NCBI RefSeq assembly: GCF_046292825.1
Contig: NZ_JBKBQG010000020.1
Location: forward strand, 17,778-81,777
Direction of reading: 5' to 3'
DNA length: 64,000 bases
Origin: Salinarimonas sp046292825
GTDB taxonomy: Bacteria; Pseudomonadota; Alphaproteobacteria; Rhizobiales; Beijerinckiaceae
Below are positions 22,101-29,251 of this stretch, in pieces; position 1 is the stretch's first letter, and every line of letters starts with the position of its first letter. The notes below the pieces were generated by a model. It had not been told where the DNA came from. It searched no databases and was given only the letters and a program-made list of their open reading frames with translations. The position numbers and the translations under genes are program-made.

Positions 22101-23672
22101 CTCGATGCGCGCGAGCGGAACCTCGCCGATCCGGGTGCCGCCCGAGCCCTCCACCGTCGTGACGAAGGTGCCCACGCGCGCGGCGCTCTCCGAGACCGCA
22201 CGCTCGTTCGCGGCCTGGACGCCGCGGGCGGTGCCGAGGGCGTTGCGCGCGCGCTGCAGGTCCTGCGGCGAGAGCCGGTTCTCCACGAGGCGCAGGTCGG
22301 CCTCGATCAGGTCGAGCGAGCGCCCGCCGACGCGCTGGCCGTTCGAGCCCTCGACCGCCACGACGAAGTCGGTGACGCGGCGGAACGCCTCCTCCGGCGT
22401 CTGCGAGACGAGCCCGCCGCCGGAGGGAGCGGCCCTGGCGGCGGGCTGCTGCGCGTTCGTCGGAGCCTGACGCGTCGGGGCCTGCGCCTGCGGCGACTGG
22501 CCGGAGGCGGCGGGCACGCTCGCACGCGACGGGCTGCCGCCCCCGGCGATCCGATCGAGGGCACCGCCGGTCCGCTCGTTGATGGCGCGGTAGACGATCG
22601 GCTGATCGTTGCGCAGGGAGCGCGCGGAGCGGGCGTCGAAATTGCCCAGGAGGCCGGAGGCTTCCGCGTCGGTCATCTGGCGCATCGTGTTGGCGATGTT
22701 CGTCTGCTGGCGGGCGTTCAGCGCCCCGAGCGGGCCGCTGATGGCCCCCGACGAGACGAAGCTGATCGCCCCCTGCACCGCACCGGCGCGCAGCGCCTCG
22801 GGGATCGGGCGGCGGTTGATCGTGGCCTCGGACACGGTGGTGAAGAGCCCGTCGAGACCGCCGTCGATCATGCCCTGGCGGCCCATATGCGCCGCCACCG
22901 CCCGCATCGTGTTCGCCGTCGGCGCGCCCGGCAGGTTCATGAAGGAGAGCAGCGCGGGACCGGCGAGCGTCGTGAAGATGTTGCCGACGTCGCCGACGAG
23001 ACGGCCGGGCAGGTCGAGCTGATCGATCGCGACACCCTCACGACGCGCCGAGAGGGCCATCGCGCCGAGCGTCGCGAGCGATTGGGCGCCGCCCGCCAGC
23101 GCACCGGCGCCGGGGCCGCCGATCATGCTCACGATGCCCGCCGTCATGCCGACCGAGGTCGAGCGCACGAATTCCGCAGTGCCGGCGCCGAAGCCCGCGA
23201 GGAGCTCCGTGCGGCGCGCATTGCCGGTCTGGATGTCGGTGATCAGGTTGTTCAGCCCGGAATGGAGCTGCGTCAGCGTCGAGCGCGACACCGACGGATC
23301 GCCCGCCGCGAAGCGCTCGATCGCCTCGCCGTAGGCCTGGCGCAGAAGACCGACGCGCTGCTGCGGGCTGAGCTGCGTCTCGAAGAGGCCGGTGTTGCGG
23401 CCGAGCCGATTGATGGTCGACTGGACCGCGTCGGTGGGGCTGAAGGGAAGGTTGCGGGCCTCCCGATCGAGATCCGCCAGCATGCGGCGATGCTCGCGCA
23501 CGACGGTGGCGTTCGAGGGCGGGGACGCCTGGGCGACGCGCGTCTCGGTGCCGGTCGTCGCCCGCGCGACCGGCGTCCCGCCGGTCGGCTGCATGGCGAG
23601 GTTGAAGTCGTTCTGCGTCTGTGACTTGGCGGCCGTCACCGACCGGGAATCGTCGCGGATCTCGAGGCTCAT
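19110..23672 (-). CDS. Unrecognised 1520-residue protein with four internal repeats
   Basis: I do not recognise this protein. There is no Sec signal peptide. Residues 1-170 are polar and helical. About 172-320 hold several hydrophobic, Gly/Ala-rich stretches (for example 175-206 and 231-246). Four repeats of 62-67 residues follow (about 430-484, 499-553, 561-613, 623-674), each with VEGSxGxRxG, a DRIQGDL-like segment and RLSPQDLARxxNALxTAR. A Pro/Gly/Ala linker spans roughly 680-985 and a mixed, Asn-rich C-terminal region about 990-1520. GGAG lies nine bases before the ATG. A secreted effector or polymorphic toxin is possible, but no catalytic motif was identified. Confidence 0.85.
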   Translation of the reverse strand: MSLEIRDDSRSVTAAKSQTQNDFNLAMQPTGGTPVARATTGTETRVAQASPPSNATVVREHRRMLADLDREARNLPFSPTDAVQSTINRLGRNTGLFETQLSPQQRVGLLRQAYGEAIERFAAGDPSVSRSTLTQLHSGLNNLITDIQTGNARRTELLAGFGAGTAEFVRSTSVGMTAGIVSMIGGPGAGALAGGAQSLATLGAMALSARREGVAIDQLDLPGRLVGDVGNIFTTLAGPALLSFMNLPGAPTANTMRAVAAHMGRQGMIDGGLDGLFTTVSEATINRRPIPEALRAGAVQGAISFVSSGAISGPLGALNARQQTNIANTMRQMTDAEASGLLGNFDARSARSLRNDQPIVYRAINERTGGALDRIAGGGSPSRASVPAASGQSPQAQAPTRQAPTNAQQPAARAAPSGGGLVSQTPEEAFRRVTDFVVAVEGSNGQRVGGRSLDLIEADLRLVENRLSPQDLQRARNALGTARGVQAANERAVSESAARVGTFVTTVEGSGGTRIGEVPLARIEQDFARVRDRLSPQDLARTQNALATARETQAVGASVERLGAFVTAVEGSGGARIGEVPLDRIQGDLDRARSRLPEADVRRVEQALGTARATASANERIGRLSTFAGIVEGSNGTRIGEVPLDRLQGDLDAVRDRLQPAAIARFEQALDTARNRGTPNALPPARDGAPGALANTPATDNAGGGAQPPNTNRTAAAGASPDEPGGLLGPVDFTAENRQTLANILRAPYRDVANFVNDGGTDVSGLPNAIRSALDIRVREGLADPNVDGATRTSLEQALQRLRGGGNAAAPSPGAIAGGPPPALPPTTLEEVPNLSTFGRDQSAPGGTEGSGRPSSTPPSSGATPQGREAPTGPETLFAEPPPRLGLDIQPPPPPTGPFQTIPPSAPDPSTVFPNPFFDTNPAPQPGIGFDFGTGNVPGAGAPRPAQPTGPVPRSQDFGLDPNLRYVGQDPIESTPIFQRSNGELVGPRNDSILIENPGTVAAQGHGLYNALTPEIIGRTRATFNLAGLGSITMWYQAGDTATDLMTASQAALRDRAFQQRLGPNPDLQDYARAARESLIAWARQERIDLNDPSNLVRISQRLDAMLPPSIGFVTGPSLRTPATGMFNRLPGAPNFGEYLELKRDQLVNAGAVLYDPNANRGGRYSLNAEIIEGGNFRLRQPMALTLGSREAGGVNIDPMGVSLGAIGVSRADEQSLTLPAGTVIDRELGNAINASLNNPLDITVWRHAGQAPATEASANLNTVVQTNFAPAGFPRVNENVISFYSNYDLPRGWNNLRDRLSLAVPIELRRDTTPPPIDSIHTTSYITAGASILGNGVSHQAVIRPLDLDGMLNPSGSVRQAFDWSNVGPLYTFSRGQDDGLRIARDAAYDGFMSRPAFTPPSPSQNVWVETPTGRFAQLPYGVVRALNGETLSGADVTAINLYVRERARATSNDTGAVSAGAEVVRRISAASEDGKVLGAGGREALTGVVEQHLRDQAWTQIMRQDGTRPGGFPPAPGN

Positions 23673-23766
23673 TGGTCATGCTCCACACGTTCGGAGGCGT
23701 TCGCCTCATGCGTGAAGAGATTGTTATCACCAGTTTTAAATTACCTCAATGCAATTTAGATAACTA
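23673..23766 (-). promoter_or_regulatory. AT-rich promoter region of the 1520-residue protein gene
   Basis: The part from about 23710 to 23766 is far richer in A and T than the surrounding DNA (runs such as TTTTAAATTACC and TAACTATTAATTATC). It lies between the large gene and ilvC and is the only place for the large gene's promoter. I could not assign a sigma-factor consensus. The composition suggests an acquired or silenced-type promoter. Confidence 0.5.
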
Positions 23767-24906
23767 TTAATTATCTTTCTTGCCAACATATATTACGCTT
23801 GAGAACGACGCAAAAAGAAAGCCGCATCGCTGCGGCTTTCGGGGGGCGCGCGCCGGGACAGCCCGGCGCGACGACGGCTCGCCGCGGCAGTTGTTAGACT
23901 GGTCGACGAGCGCCGTCTCCTTTATCCAGGGCCGCAAGTCGCGAAGCCGCGCGCCGACCTCCTCGATCGGGTGGGCGGCGTTGCGGGCGCGGATCGCCTT
24001 GAAGGAGGTCTGCGCGACCTTGTTCTCGAGCATCCAGTCGCGGGTGAACTTGCCGGTCTGGATGTCCTCGAGCACGCGCTTCATCTCGGCCTTGGTCTCG
24101 GGCGTGATGATGCGCGGGCCGGTGACGTACTCGCCGTACTCGGCCGTGTTGGAGATCGAGTAGTTCATGTTGGCGATGCCGCCCTCGTAGATGAGGTCGA
24201 CGATGAGCTTCACCTCGTGGAGGCACTCGAAATAGGCCATCTCGGGGGCGTAGCCCGCCTCGACCAGCGTCTCGAAGCCCGCCTTGATCAGCTCGACGAG
24301 GCCGCCGCAGAGCACGACCTGCTCGCCGAAGAGGTCGGTCTCGCACTCCTCCTTGAAGCTCGTCTCGATGATGCCAGCGCGCCCGCCGCCGATGGCGGAC
24401 GCATAGGAGAGGCCGAGATCGTGCGCGTTGCCGGACGCGTCCTGCGCGATCGCCACCAAGCAGGGCACGCCGCCGCCGCGCAGATATTCGGAGCGCACGG
24501 TGTGGCCGGGGCCCTTCGGCGCGACCATCAGCACGTCGAGATCGGCGCGCGGCTCGATCAGCTTGAAATGCACGTTCAGGCCGTGCGCGAACAGGAGGGC
24601 GGCGCCTTCCTTCATGTTCTCGGCGAGGTGATCGCGATAGATGTCCGCCTGCAGCTCGTCGGGCGTGAGCATCATGATCACGTCGGCCCAGCGCGCCGCG
24701 TCCGCGACCGCCATCACGGCGAGCCCGGCGCCTTCGGCCTTCTTGGCGGACGGCGAGCCCGGACGCAGGGCGACGGCCACCTCGGCGACGCCGGAATCCT
24801 TCAGGTTCAGCGCATGGGCGTGGCCCTGGCTGCCGTAGCCGACGACGGCGATCTTCTTGCCCTTGATCAGGTTGATGTCGGCGTCGCGATCGTAATAGAC
24901 GCGCAT
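23767..24906 (-). CDS. ilvC: Ketol-acid reductoisomerase IlvC with C-terminal read-through extension
   Basis: The class I enzyme converts acetolactate or acetohydroxybutyrate to the dihydroxy acid in valine, leucine and isoleucine synthesis. The NADPH site is GYGSQGHAHALNL near residues 24-36, and metal-binding Glu/Asp are in the C-terminal domain. The first 339 residues match the normal full length and end LVDQSNN. Codon 340 is TGC (23889-23887) where TGA would give the usual stop. The frame continues 40 more residues through the terminator hairpin to TAA at 23769-23767. A sequencing error or true stop loss are both possible. Confidence 0.93.
   Translation of the reverse strand: MRVYYDRDADINLIKGKKIAVVGYGSQGHAHALNLKDSGVAEVAVALRPGSPSAKKAEGAGLAVMAVADAARWADVIMMLTPDELQADIYRDHLAENMKEGAALLFAHGLNVHFKLIEPRADLDVLMVAPKGPGHTVRSEYLRGGGVPCLVAIAQDASGNAHDLGLSYASAIGGGRAGIIETSFKEECETDLFGEQVVLCGGLVELIKAGFETLVEAGYAPEMAYFECLHEVKLIVDLIYEGGIANMNYSISNTAEYGEYVTGPRIITPETKAEMKRVLEDIQTGKFTRDWMLENKVAQTSFKAIRARNAAHPIEEVGARLRDLRPWIKETALVDQSNNCRGEPSSRRAVPARAPRKPQRCGFLFASFSSVIYVGKKDN
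23812..23840 (-). terminator. Intrinsic terminator of ilvC, inside the extended frame
   Basis: A perfect 10-bp stem (GAAAGCCGCA and its complement) with a 4-base loop is followed on the minus strand by TTTTT. This is a textbook rho-independent terminator placed where it would follow a normal-length ilvC. The extended ilvC frame reads through it. Confidence 0.9.
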
Positions 24907-25174
24907 GGCGTTTGTCCCTTCTCGAACGGGCGCTCCTGCGCGCCCCGCTATTCGTCCTCGAGAGCCGCTCCCCGCCGGCCCCCGGCTGGTAAGAGTGTTG
25001 CGCGCGCGGGCGGGCGCGGCGCAACGTCGTTCTCGTTCGCGCTCGCTTGTACCCGCCAGACGCGCGCTGTCCAGAGCGCCGACGCACAAAAGCGGCGCCG
25101 GTGCGACCAAAGCGTGATCGGGGGCGGCGCATCGCCCCCGCGCGTGGTAGACAGGGGCCGAGAGGAGAGCCGCC

Positions 25175-25723
25175 ATGGACGCGATCGCGACGCCGCACGA
25201 CATCATCGCCTTCTGGAAGGAGGCCGGCCCCGAGCGCTGGTTTGCGAAGGACGAGGCCTTCGACGCGCAGATCACGCGCCGCTTCCGCGCGACCTGGGAG
25301 GCGGCGGCCGCCGGCGCGCTCGACGATTGGGCGGCGGCGCCCGACGGCGCGCTCGCGCTCCTCCTCGTGCTCGACCAGTTCCCGCGCAACATGTTCCGGG
25401 GCACGCCGCAGGTCTACGCGACCGACGCGAAGGCGCTCGCGATCGCCCGCGCCGCGATCGCGGCGGGGCATCTGCGGGCGTTCGAGCCGCCGATGACGCG
25501 ATTCTTCGTGCTCCCCCTCACCCATGCCGAGGATCTCGCCGCGCAGGACGAGTCGGTGGCGCTCAACGAGGCGCTCGGCGACGCGGACGGCCTGCATTGG
25601 GCGCGCCACCACCGCGACATCGTGGCCCGCTTCGGCCGTTTCCCCCACCGCAACGCGATCCTGGGGCGAGACACCACGCCTGAGGAGGCCGCGTTCCTGG
25701 AGGAGAACGCATTTCGCGGGTGA
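25175..25723 (+). CDS. DUF924 family protein
   Basis: A 182-residue alpha-helical protein of the DUF924 family, which has a TPR-like fold and no assigned function. The family hallmark LVLDQFPRNMFRGTP is at about residues 67-81, with later FVLPLTHAED and RFGRFPHRNAILGR motifs. GAGAGGAGAG precedes the ATG. It begins a plus-strand run, with ilvC divergent 268 bp upstream; that gap holds GC-rich hairpins but no gene. Confidence 0.88.
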   Translation: MDAIATPHDIIAFWKEAGPERWFAKDEAFDAQITRRFRATWEAAAAGALDDWAAAPDGALALLLVLDQFPRNMFRGTPQVYATDAKALAIARAAIAAGHLRAFEPPMTRFFVLPLTHAEDLAAQDESVALNEALGDADGLHWARHHRDIVARFGRFPHRNAILGRDTTPEEAAFLEENAFRG

Positions 25724-25900
25724 GAGAATGGCGGACTTCGCGATTGCACGCTCGCTCCGAGAGGCCTATATTCGGAGCATTCCCCACAATCCGTGGAGAC
25801 GTCGCTCCGGCCCGCCGCCGGGACGGAGCACAGGAGAGATTTGCCGCGTGCCGCCGATGGTTTCCGCCCCGGCGCGTCGGAATTCGAGGAGGGTACCCCC

Positions 25901-26629
25901 GTGTCCGCTGGACCCCTGATGCCGAAGGCGACCGCCATCTGGCTCGTCGAGAACACCTCGCTCACGTTCGAGCAGATCGCGGAATTCTGCAAGCTGCACC
26001 CGCTCGAGGTGAAGGGCATCGCCGACGGCGAGGTGGGCGCTGGCATCAAGGGCGCCAATCCGATCACGATGGGCCAGCTCACCCACGAGGAGATCGAGAA
26101 GGCCCAGAAGGATTCGAGCCACCGCCTCAAGCTCGCCCCGCCCAAGGTGCGCCTGCCGGAGGTCAAGAAGGCGCGCGGGCCGCGCTACACGCCGGTCTCC
26201 CGCCGCCAGGACCGGCCGAACGCCATCCTCTGGCTCCTGCGCAACCATCCGGAGCTGAAGGACGCGCAGATCATGCGCCTCGTCGGCACGACGAAGGCCA
26301 CGATCCAGCAGATCAAGGACCGCACGCACTGGAACTCGGCCTCGCTCTCGCCGCTCGATCCGGTCACGCTCGGCCTGTGCTCGCAGATCGACCTCGATCT
26401 CGAGGTGAGCCGCGCCGCCAAGGATCGGCCGCAGGTGCCGGTCGGCGACGGCGGCCAGACGCTCCTGCCGACCGACGTCACCACCGGCACCGCCGACGAG
26501 GACGTCTATGGCGGCTACGAGGCGCCGCGCCGCCGCGAGGACGAGGAGAAGATCGAGGCCGAGAACGTCTTCGCCAAGCTCAAGAGCCTCAAGCGCGCCG
26601 AGGACGACGAGGACGACGACCTGCGCTGA
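25901..26629 (+). CDS. trcR: TrcR (DUF1013) family cell-cycle regulator
   Basis: A 242-residue protein confined to alphaproteobacteria. The conserved core is PLMPKATAIWLVENTSLTFE, then the PRYTPVSRRQDRPNAILWLL region and a helix-turn-helix-like segment (DAQIMRLVGTTKATIQQIKD). It ends in an acidic, Glu/Asp-rich tail. The family is named for a transcriptional regulator linked to cell-cycle control. GTG at 25901 is chosen because GAGGAGGG lies seven bases upstream; an ATG six codons later is the alternative. Confidence 0.88.
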   Translation: MSAGPLMPKATAIWLVENTSLTFEQIAEFCKLHPLEVKGIADGEVGAGIKGANPITMGQLTHEEIEKAQKDSSHRLKLAPPKVRLPEVKKARGPRYTPVSRRQDRPNAILWLLRNHPELKDAQIMRLVGTTKATIQQIKDRTHWNSASLSPLDPVTLGLCSQIDLDLEVSRAAKDRPQVPVGDGGQTLLPTDVTTGTADEDVYGGYEAPRRREDEEKIEAENVFAKLKSLKRAEDDEDDDLR

Positions 26630-26725
26630 GGCGCAGGTCGGAGCACCGATCGCGCGCCGGACGGATCTTTTCGAACCGTCCGGCCCGCCCGCGCATTGTC
26701 TCATGGCTACGCTACGGAGGCAGGC

Positions 26726-27076
26726 ATGGACCGCACTCTCGACTGGACCTGGATGTTCGCCTCGCCGGAGGGGCGCATCGAGCGCGGGCGCTGGTGGATC
26801 GGCGTCGCGATCCTGTTCGCCGCCTGGCTCGTGATGACGATCCTGTTCGGCACGGATGGGCTGATCCGCCTGGTGCTCGGCATCCTCCTCTCCCTCGCGG
26901 GCCTGATGCTGCACATCAAGCGCTGCCACGACCGCGACAAATCCGGCTGGTGGTGCCTGCTCCTCCTGATCCCCGTCGTCGGCTTCTTCTGGGCGCTGAT
27001 CGATCTCGGCCTCCTCGAGGGCACGCCGGGGCCGAACCGCTTCGGGCCCGATCCTCTGGGCCGCGGGACCGTCTGA
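26726..27076 (+). CDS. DUF805 family membrane protein
   Basis: A 116-residue inner-membrane protein with about three spans (near residues 24-41, 48-64 and 75-93). It contains the family signature LHIKRCHDRDKSGWW between spans two and three. The function of DUF805 is unknown. The ATG at 26726 follows ACGGAGG; the open frame upstream adds ten residues without a ribosome-binding site. Confidence 0.87.
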   Translation: MDRTLDWTWMFASPEGRIERGRWWIGVAILFAAWLVMTILFGTDGLIRLVLGILLSLAGLMLHIKRCHDRDKSGWWCLLLLIPVVGFFWALIDLGLLEGTPGPNRFGPDPLGRGTV

Positions 27077-27116
27077 GCGCTTGCGGCCGGCGCGGAGGCG
27101 GCTATCCTCGCCCGCC

Positions 27117-27842
27117 ATGACCGACGCCCCCACCCTCTTCGTCCTCACCGGTGCCGGCATCTCCGCCGAGAGCGGCCTCGGCACGTTCCGCGACAAGGGC
27201 GGCATCTGGTCCAAATTCGATCCGATGAAGCTCGCCACGCCGGAAGCCTTCGCGGCCGACCCGACGCATGTGCACGCCTTCTACAACGCCCGGCGCCAGA
27301 ACCTGCTCGCGGCCGCGCCGAACCCCGCCCATGCGGCGCTGGCGCGGCTCGAGGCGGCGCTGGAGGAGGCCGGCGGGCGCCTCCACCTCGTCACCCAGAA
27401 CATCGACGACCTGCACGAGCGCGCGGGCTCGCGGCGGGTGATCCACATGCACGGCGAATTGTTGAAGGCGCGCTGCCTTCATTGCGAGGAGGTCGTCGAG
27501 ACGCGCGTCGACCTGTCGACCGCGCAGGCCTGCGGCGCCTGCGGGCGCGCGGGCGGCATGCGCCCGCACGTGGTGTGGTTCGGCGAGATCCCGCTCTTCA
27601 TGGACGAGATCGAGACGGCGCTCCTCGAGGCGGACCTGTTCGTCGCGATCGGCACCTCGGGTTCGGTCTATCCGGCGGCGGGCTATGTCGGCCTCGCCCG
27701 GCGCGCAGGGATCCCCACCCACGAGATCAACCTCGAGCCCTCCGACAACGCCCATCTCTTCGACGGCGCCGATTACGGCCCCGCGAGCGAGGCGGTGCCG
27801 GTCTTCGTCGAGCGCATGCTGGCGGAGTTGCGGGAGGGGTGA
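27117..27842 (+). CDS. cobB: NAD-dependent protein deacylase CobB (sirtuin)
   Basis: A 241-residue class III sirtuin that removes acyl groups from lysines using NAD. Motifs are GAGIS (12-16), TQNIDDLHERAG (93-104), catalytic His112 in HMHGE, and the zinc Cys residues 120, 123, 139 and 142. Tyr56 and Arg59 form the Y-x-x-R pair that recognises succinyl or malonyl lysine in E. coli CobB, so desuccinylation is likely as well as deacetylation. It starts 40 bp after the DUF805 gene. Confidence 0.93.
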   Translation: MTDAPTLFVLTGAGISAESGLGTFRDKGGIWSKFDPMKLATPEAFAADPTHVHAFYNARRQNLLAAAPNPAHAALARLEAALEEAGGRLHLVTQNIDDLHERAGSRRVIHMHGELLKARCLHCEEVVETRVDLSTAQACGACGRAGGMRPHVVWFGEIPLFMDEIETALLEADLFVAIGTSGSVYPAAGYVGLARRAGIPTHEINLEPSDNAHLFDGADYGPASEAVPVFVERMLAELREG

Positions 27843-27860
27843 GGCGCGGGCCTCCTTGGA

Positions 27861-28409
27861 GGGCTACGAGATTCACACATCTCTTCCGACTGGACTTCCT
27901 GGAGATCCTCGACGTTTCCGAGGAGCTCGACGGTCTCCCCTCCCCCTTGGGGGAGGGGCGGGGGTGGGGGTCGTGCAGGAACTGGCGTTCGAGTGCCTCC
28001 TGCACGACCCCCATCCGTCTCCGAGCTTCGCTCGGAGCCACCTTCCCCCAAGGGGGAAGGACAAGAGCGGCCTTCGTCGACGTCGATCGCATGCGAAGGC
28101 CGCGATGTGTGCATGCGTTCCACGAAAACGGTACGGCCGCTCTCCTTCCCCTCAGGGGAAGGTGGCTCCGACCCCGAACAGGGGTCGGAGACGGATGGGG
28201 TCTTTCGACCCGCAGGGTCGAAGGGGCGTTGGGCTTCTCCTAACGTAAGGCGCTCTACGAAGACGCCCCTTTGCCGCTGTCGCTGCGAAAAACCCCATCC
28301 GACCCGTCGGCTTCGCCGCCGGGCCACCTTCCCCTGAGGGGAAGGAGAGTGGTGGCGCCTCGTCGTCCGGTTCTTATGCGCAGATCACGATGTGTGAATC
28401 TCGTAGCCC
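27861..28409. mobile_element. MITE-like 549-bp element B with 21-bp terminal inverted repeats
   Basis: Positions 27861-27881 (starting GGGCTACGAGATTCACAC) are the exact reverse complement of 28389-28409. Between them lie two further palindromic modules: about 27938-28065, with CCCTCCCCCTTGGGGGAGGGG-type ends, and about 28140-28352, with CTTCCCCTCAGGGGAAG-type ends. No coding gene fits. The structure resembles a non-autonomous transposable element, but no clear target-site duplication was seen. It accounts for most of the 679-bp cobB-psd gap. Confidence 0.6.
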
Positions 28410-28521
28410 TTCGGGGAGGGATGCGGGAGGGATGCGCCGCCCTGTTGACAGTCGCCTCGCGGGGGCGCATGCCGCTCGCGACGCCGACAGACACGCCGAA
28501 AGAAGACGCGAGCGCCCGCCC

Positions 28522-29220
28522 ATGACCGTCTACGAATCCGCCCGCAAGGTCCTCGTGCCCATCCACAAGGAGGGCTGGCCCTTCATCGCGATCGCCTTCG
28601 GCGTCTCGATCGCGCTCGGCTTCCTGTGGACGCCCCTGTTCTGGGTCGGGCTCGTGATCACCCTGTGGGTGACCTATTTCTTCCGCGATCCCCCGCGCAC
28701 CACGCCCCTGCGCGAGGGCCTCGTCGTCTCTCCCGCCGACGGGCGCGTGAGCCTGATCACGAACGCGGTGCCGCCCGCCGAGCTCGATCTGCCGCGCGAG
28801 CCGATGCTGCGCATCTCCATCTTCATGAACGTGTTCAATTGCCACGTGAACCGCGCGCCGATGACGGGCCGGATCGCGCAGCAGGCCTACACGCCGGGCG
28901 TCTTCCTCAATGCCGAGCTCGACAAGGCGAGCGAGGACAACGAGCGCAACGCGCTCGTCATCGAGGGCGGCGAGGCGCGCATCGCCGTCGTGCAGATCGC
29001 CGGGCTCGTCGCGCGGCGCATCGTCAGCTTCGTCAAGGAGGGGCAATCGATCGAGGTGGGCGACCGCTTCGGGCTGATCCGCTTCGGCTCGCGGCTCGAC
29101 GTCTACGTGCCGATCGGCACGAAGCCGCTCGTCGCGGTGGGCCAGAACGCCATCGCCGGCGAGACGGTGCTCGCGGATCTGCGCGCGCAGGAGCCGCCGC
29201 GCCAGTTCAAGGCCGGCTGA
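28522..29220 (+). CDS. psd: Phosphatidylserine decarboxylase proenzyme
   Basis: A 232-residue membrane-associated enzyme that makes phosphatidylethanolamine. It is the short type common in alphaproteobacteria. Hydrophobic segments lie near residues 20-53, followed by VVSPADGRV. Self-cleavage at Gly189-Ser190 (in RFGSRLDVYVP) should create the pyruvoyl group. pssA, which makes its substrate, follows 31 bp later. The frame is open upstream but the ATG at 28522 gives the family N-terminus. Confidence 0.94.
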   Translation: MTVYESARKVLVPIHKEGWPFIAIAFGVSIALGFLWTPLFWVGLVITLWVTYFFRDPPRTTPLREGLVVSPADGRVSLITNAVPPAELDLPREPMLRISIFMNVFNCHVNRAPMTGRIAQQAYTPGVFLNAELDKASEDNERNALVIEGGEARIAVVQIAGLVARRIVSFVKEGQSIEVGDRFGLIRFGSRLDVYVPIGTKPLVAVGQNAIAGETVLADLRAQEPPRQFKAG

Positions 29221-29251
29221 GCCGTTCGCCCGGTTCGCGCGTTCCCCAGCC

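Noticed and set aside
19191..23624. A 1477-codon open frame on the plus strand covering the 1520-residue protein gene
   Set aside because: It is Arg/His/Glu-rich with no recognisable motif, as expected for the antisense of GC-rich coding DNA. The minus-strand frame has a ribosome-binding site, internal protein repeats and a hairpin after its stop.
27938..28352. CRISPR-like regularity of palindromes in the cobB-psd gap
   Set aside because: There are only two unequal modules and no direct repeats with regular spacers; the region fits an inverted-repeat element instead.
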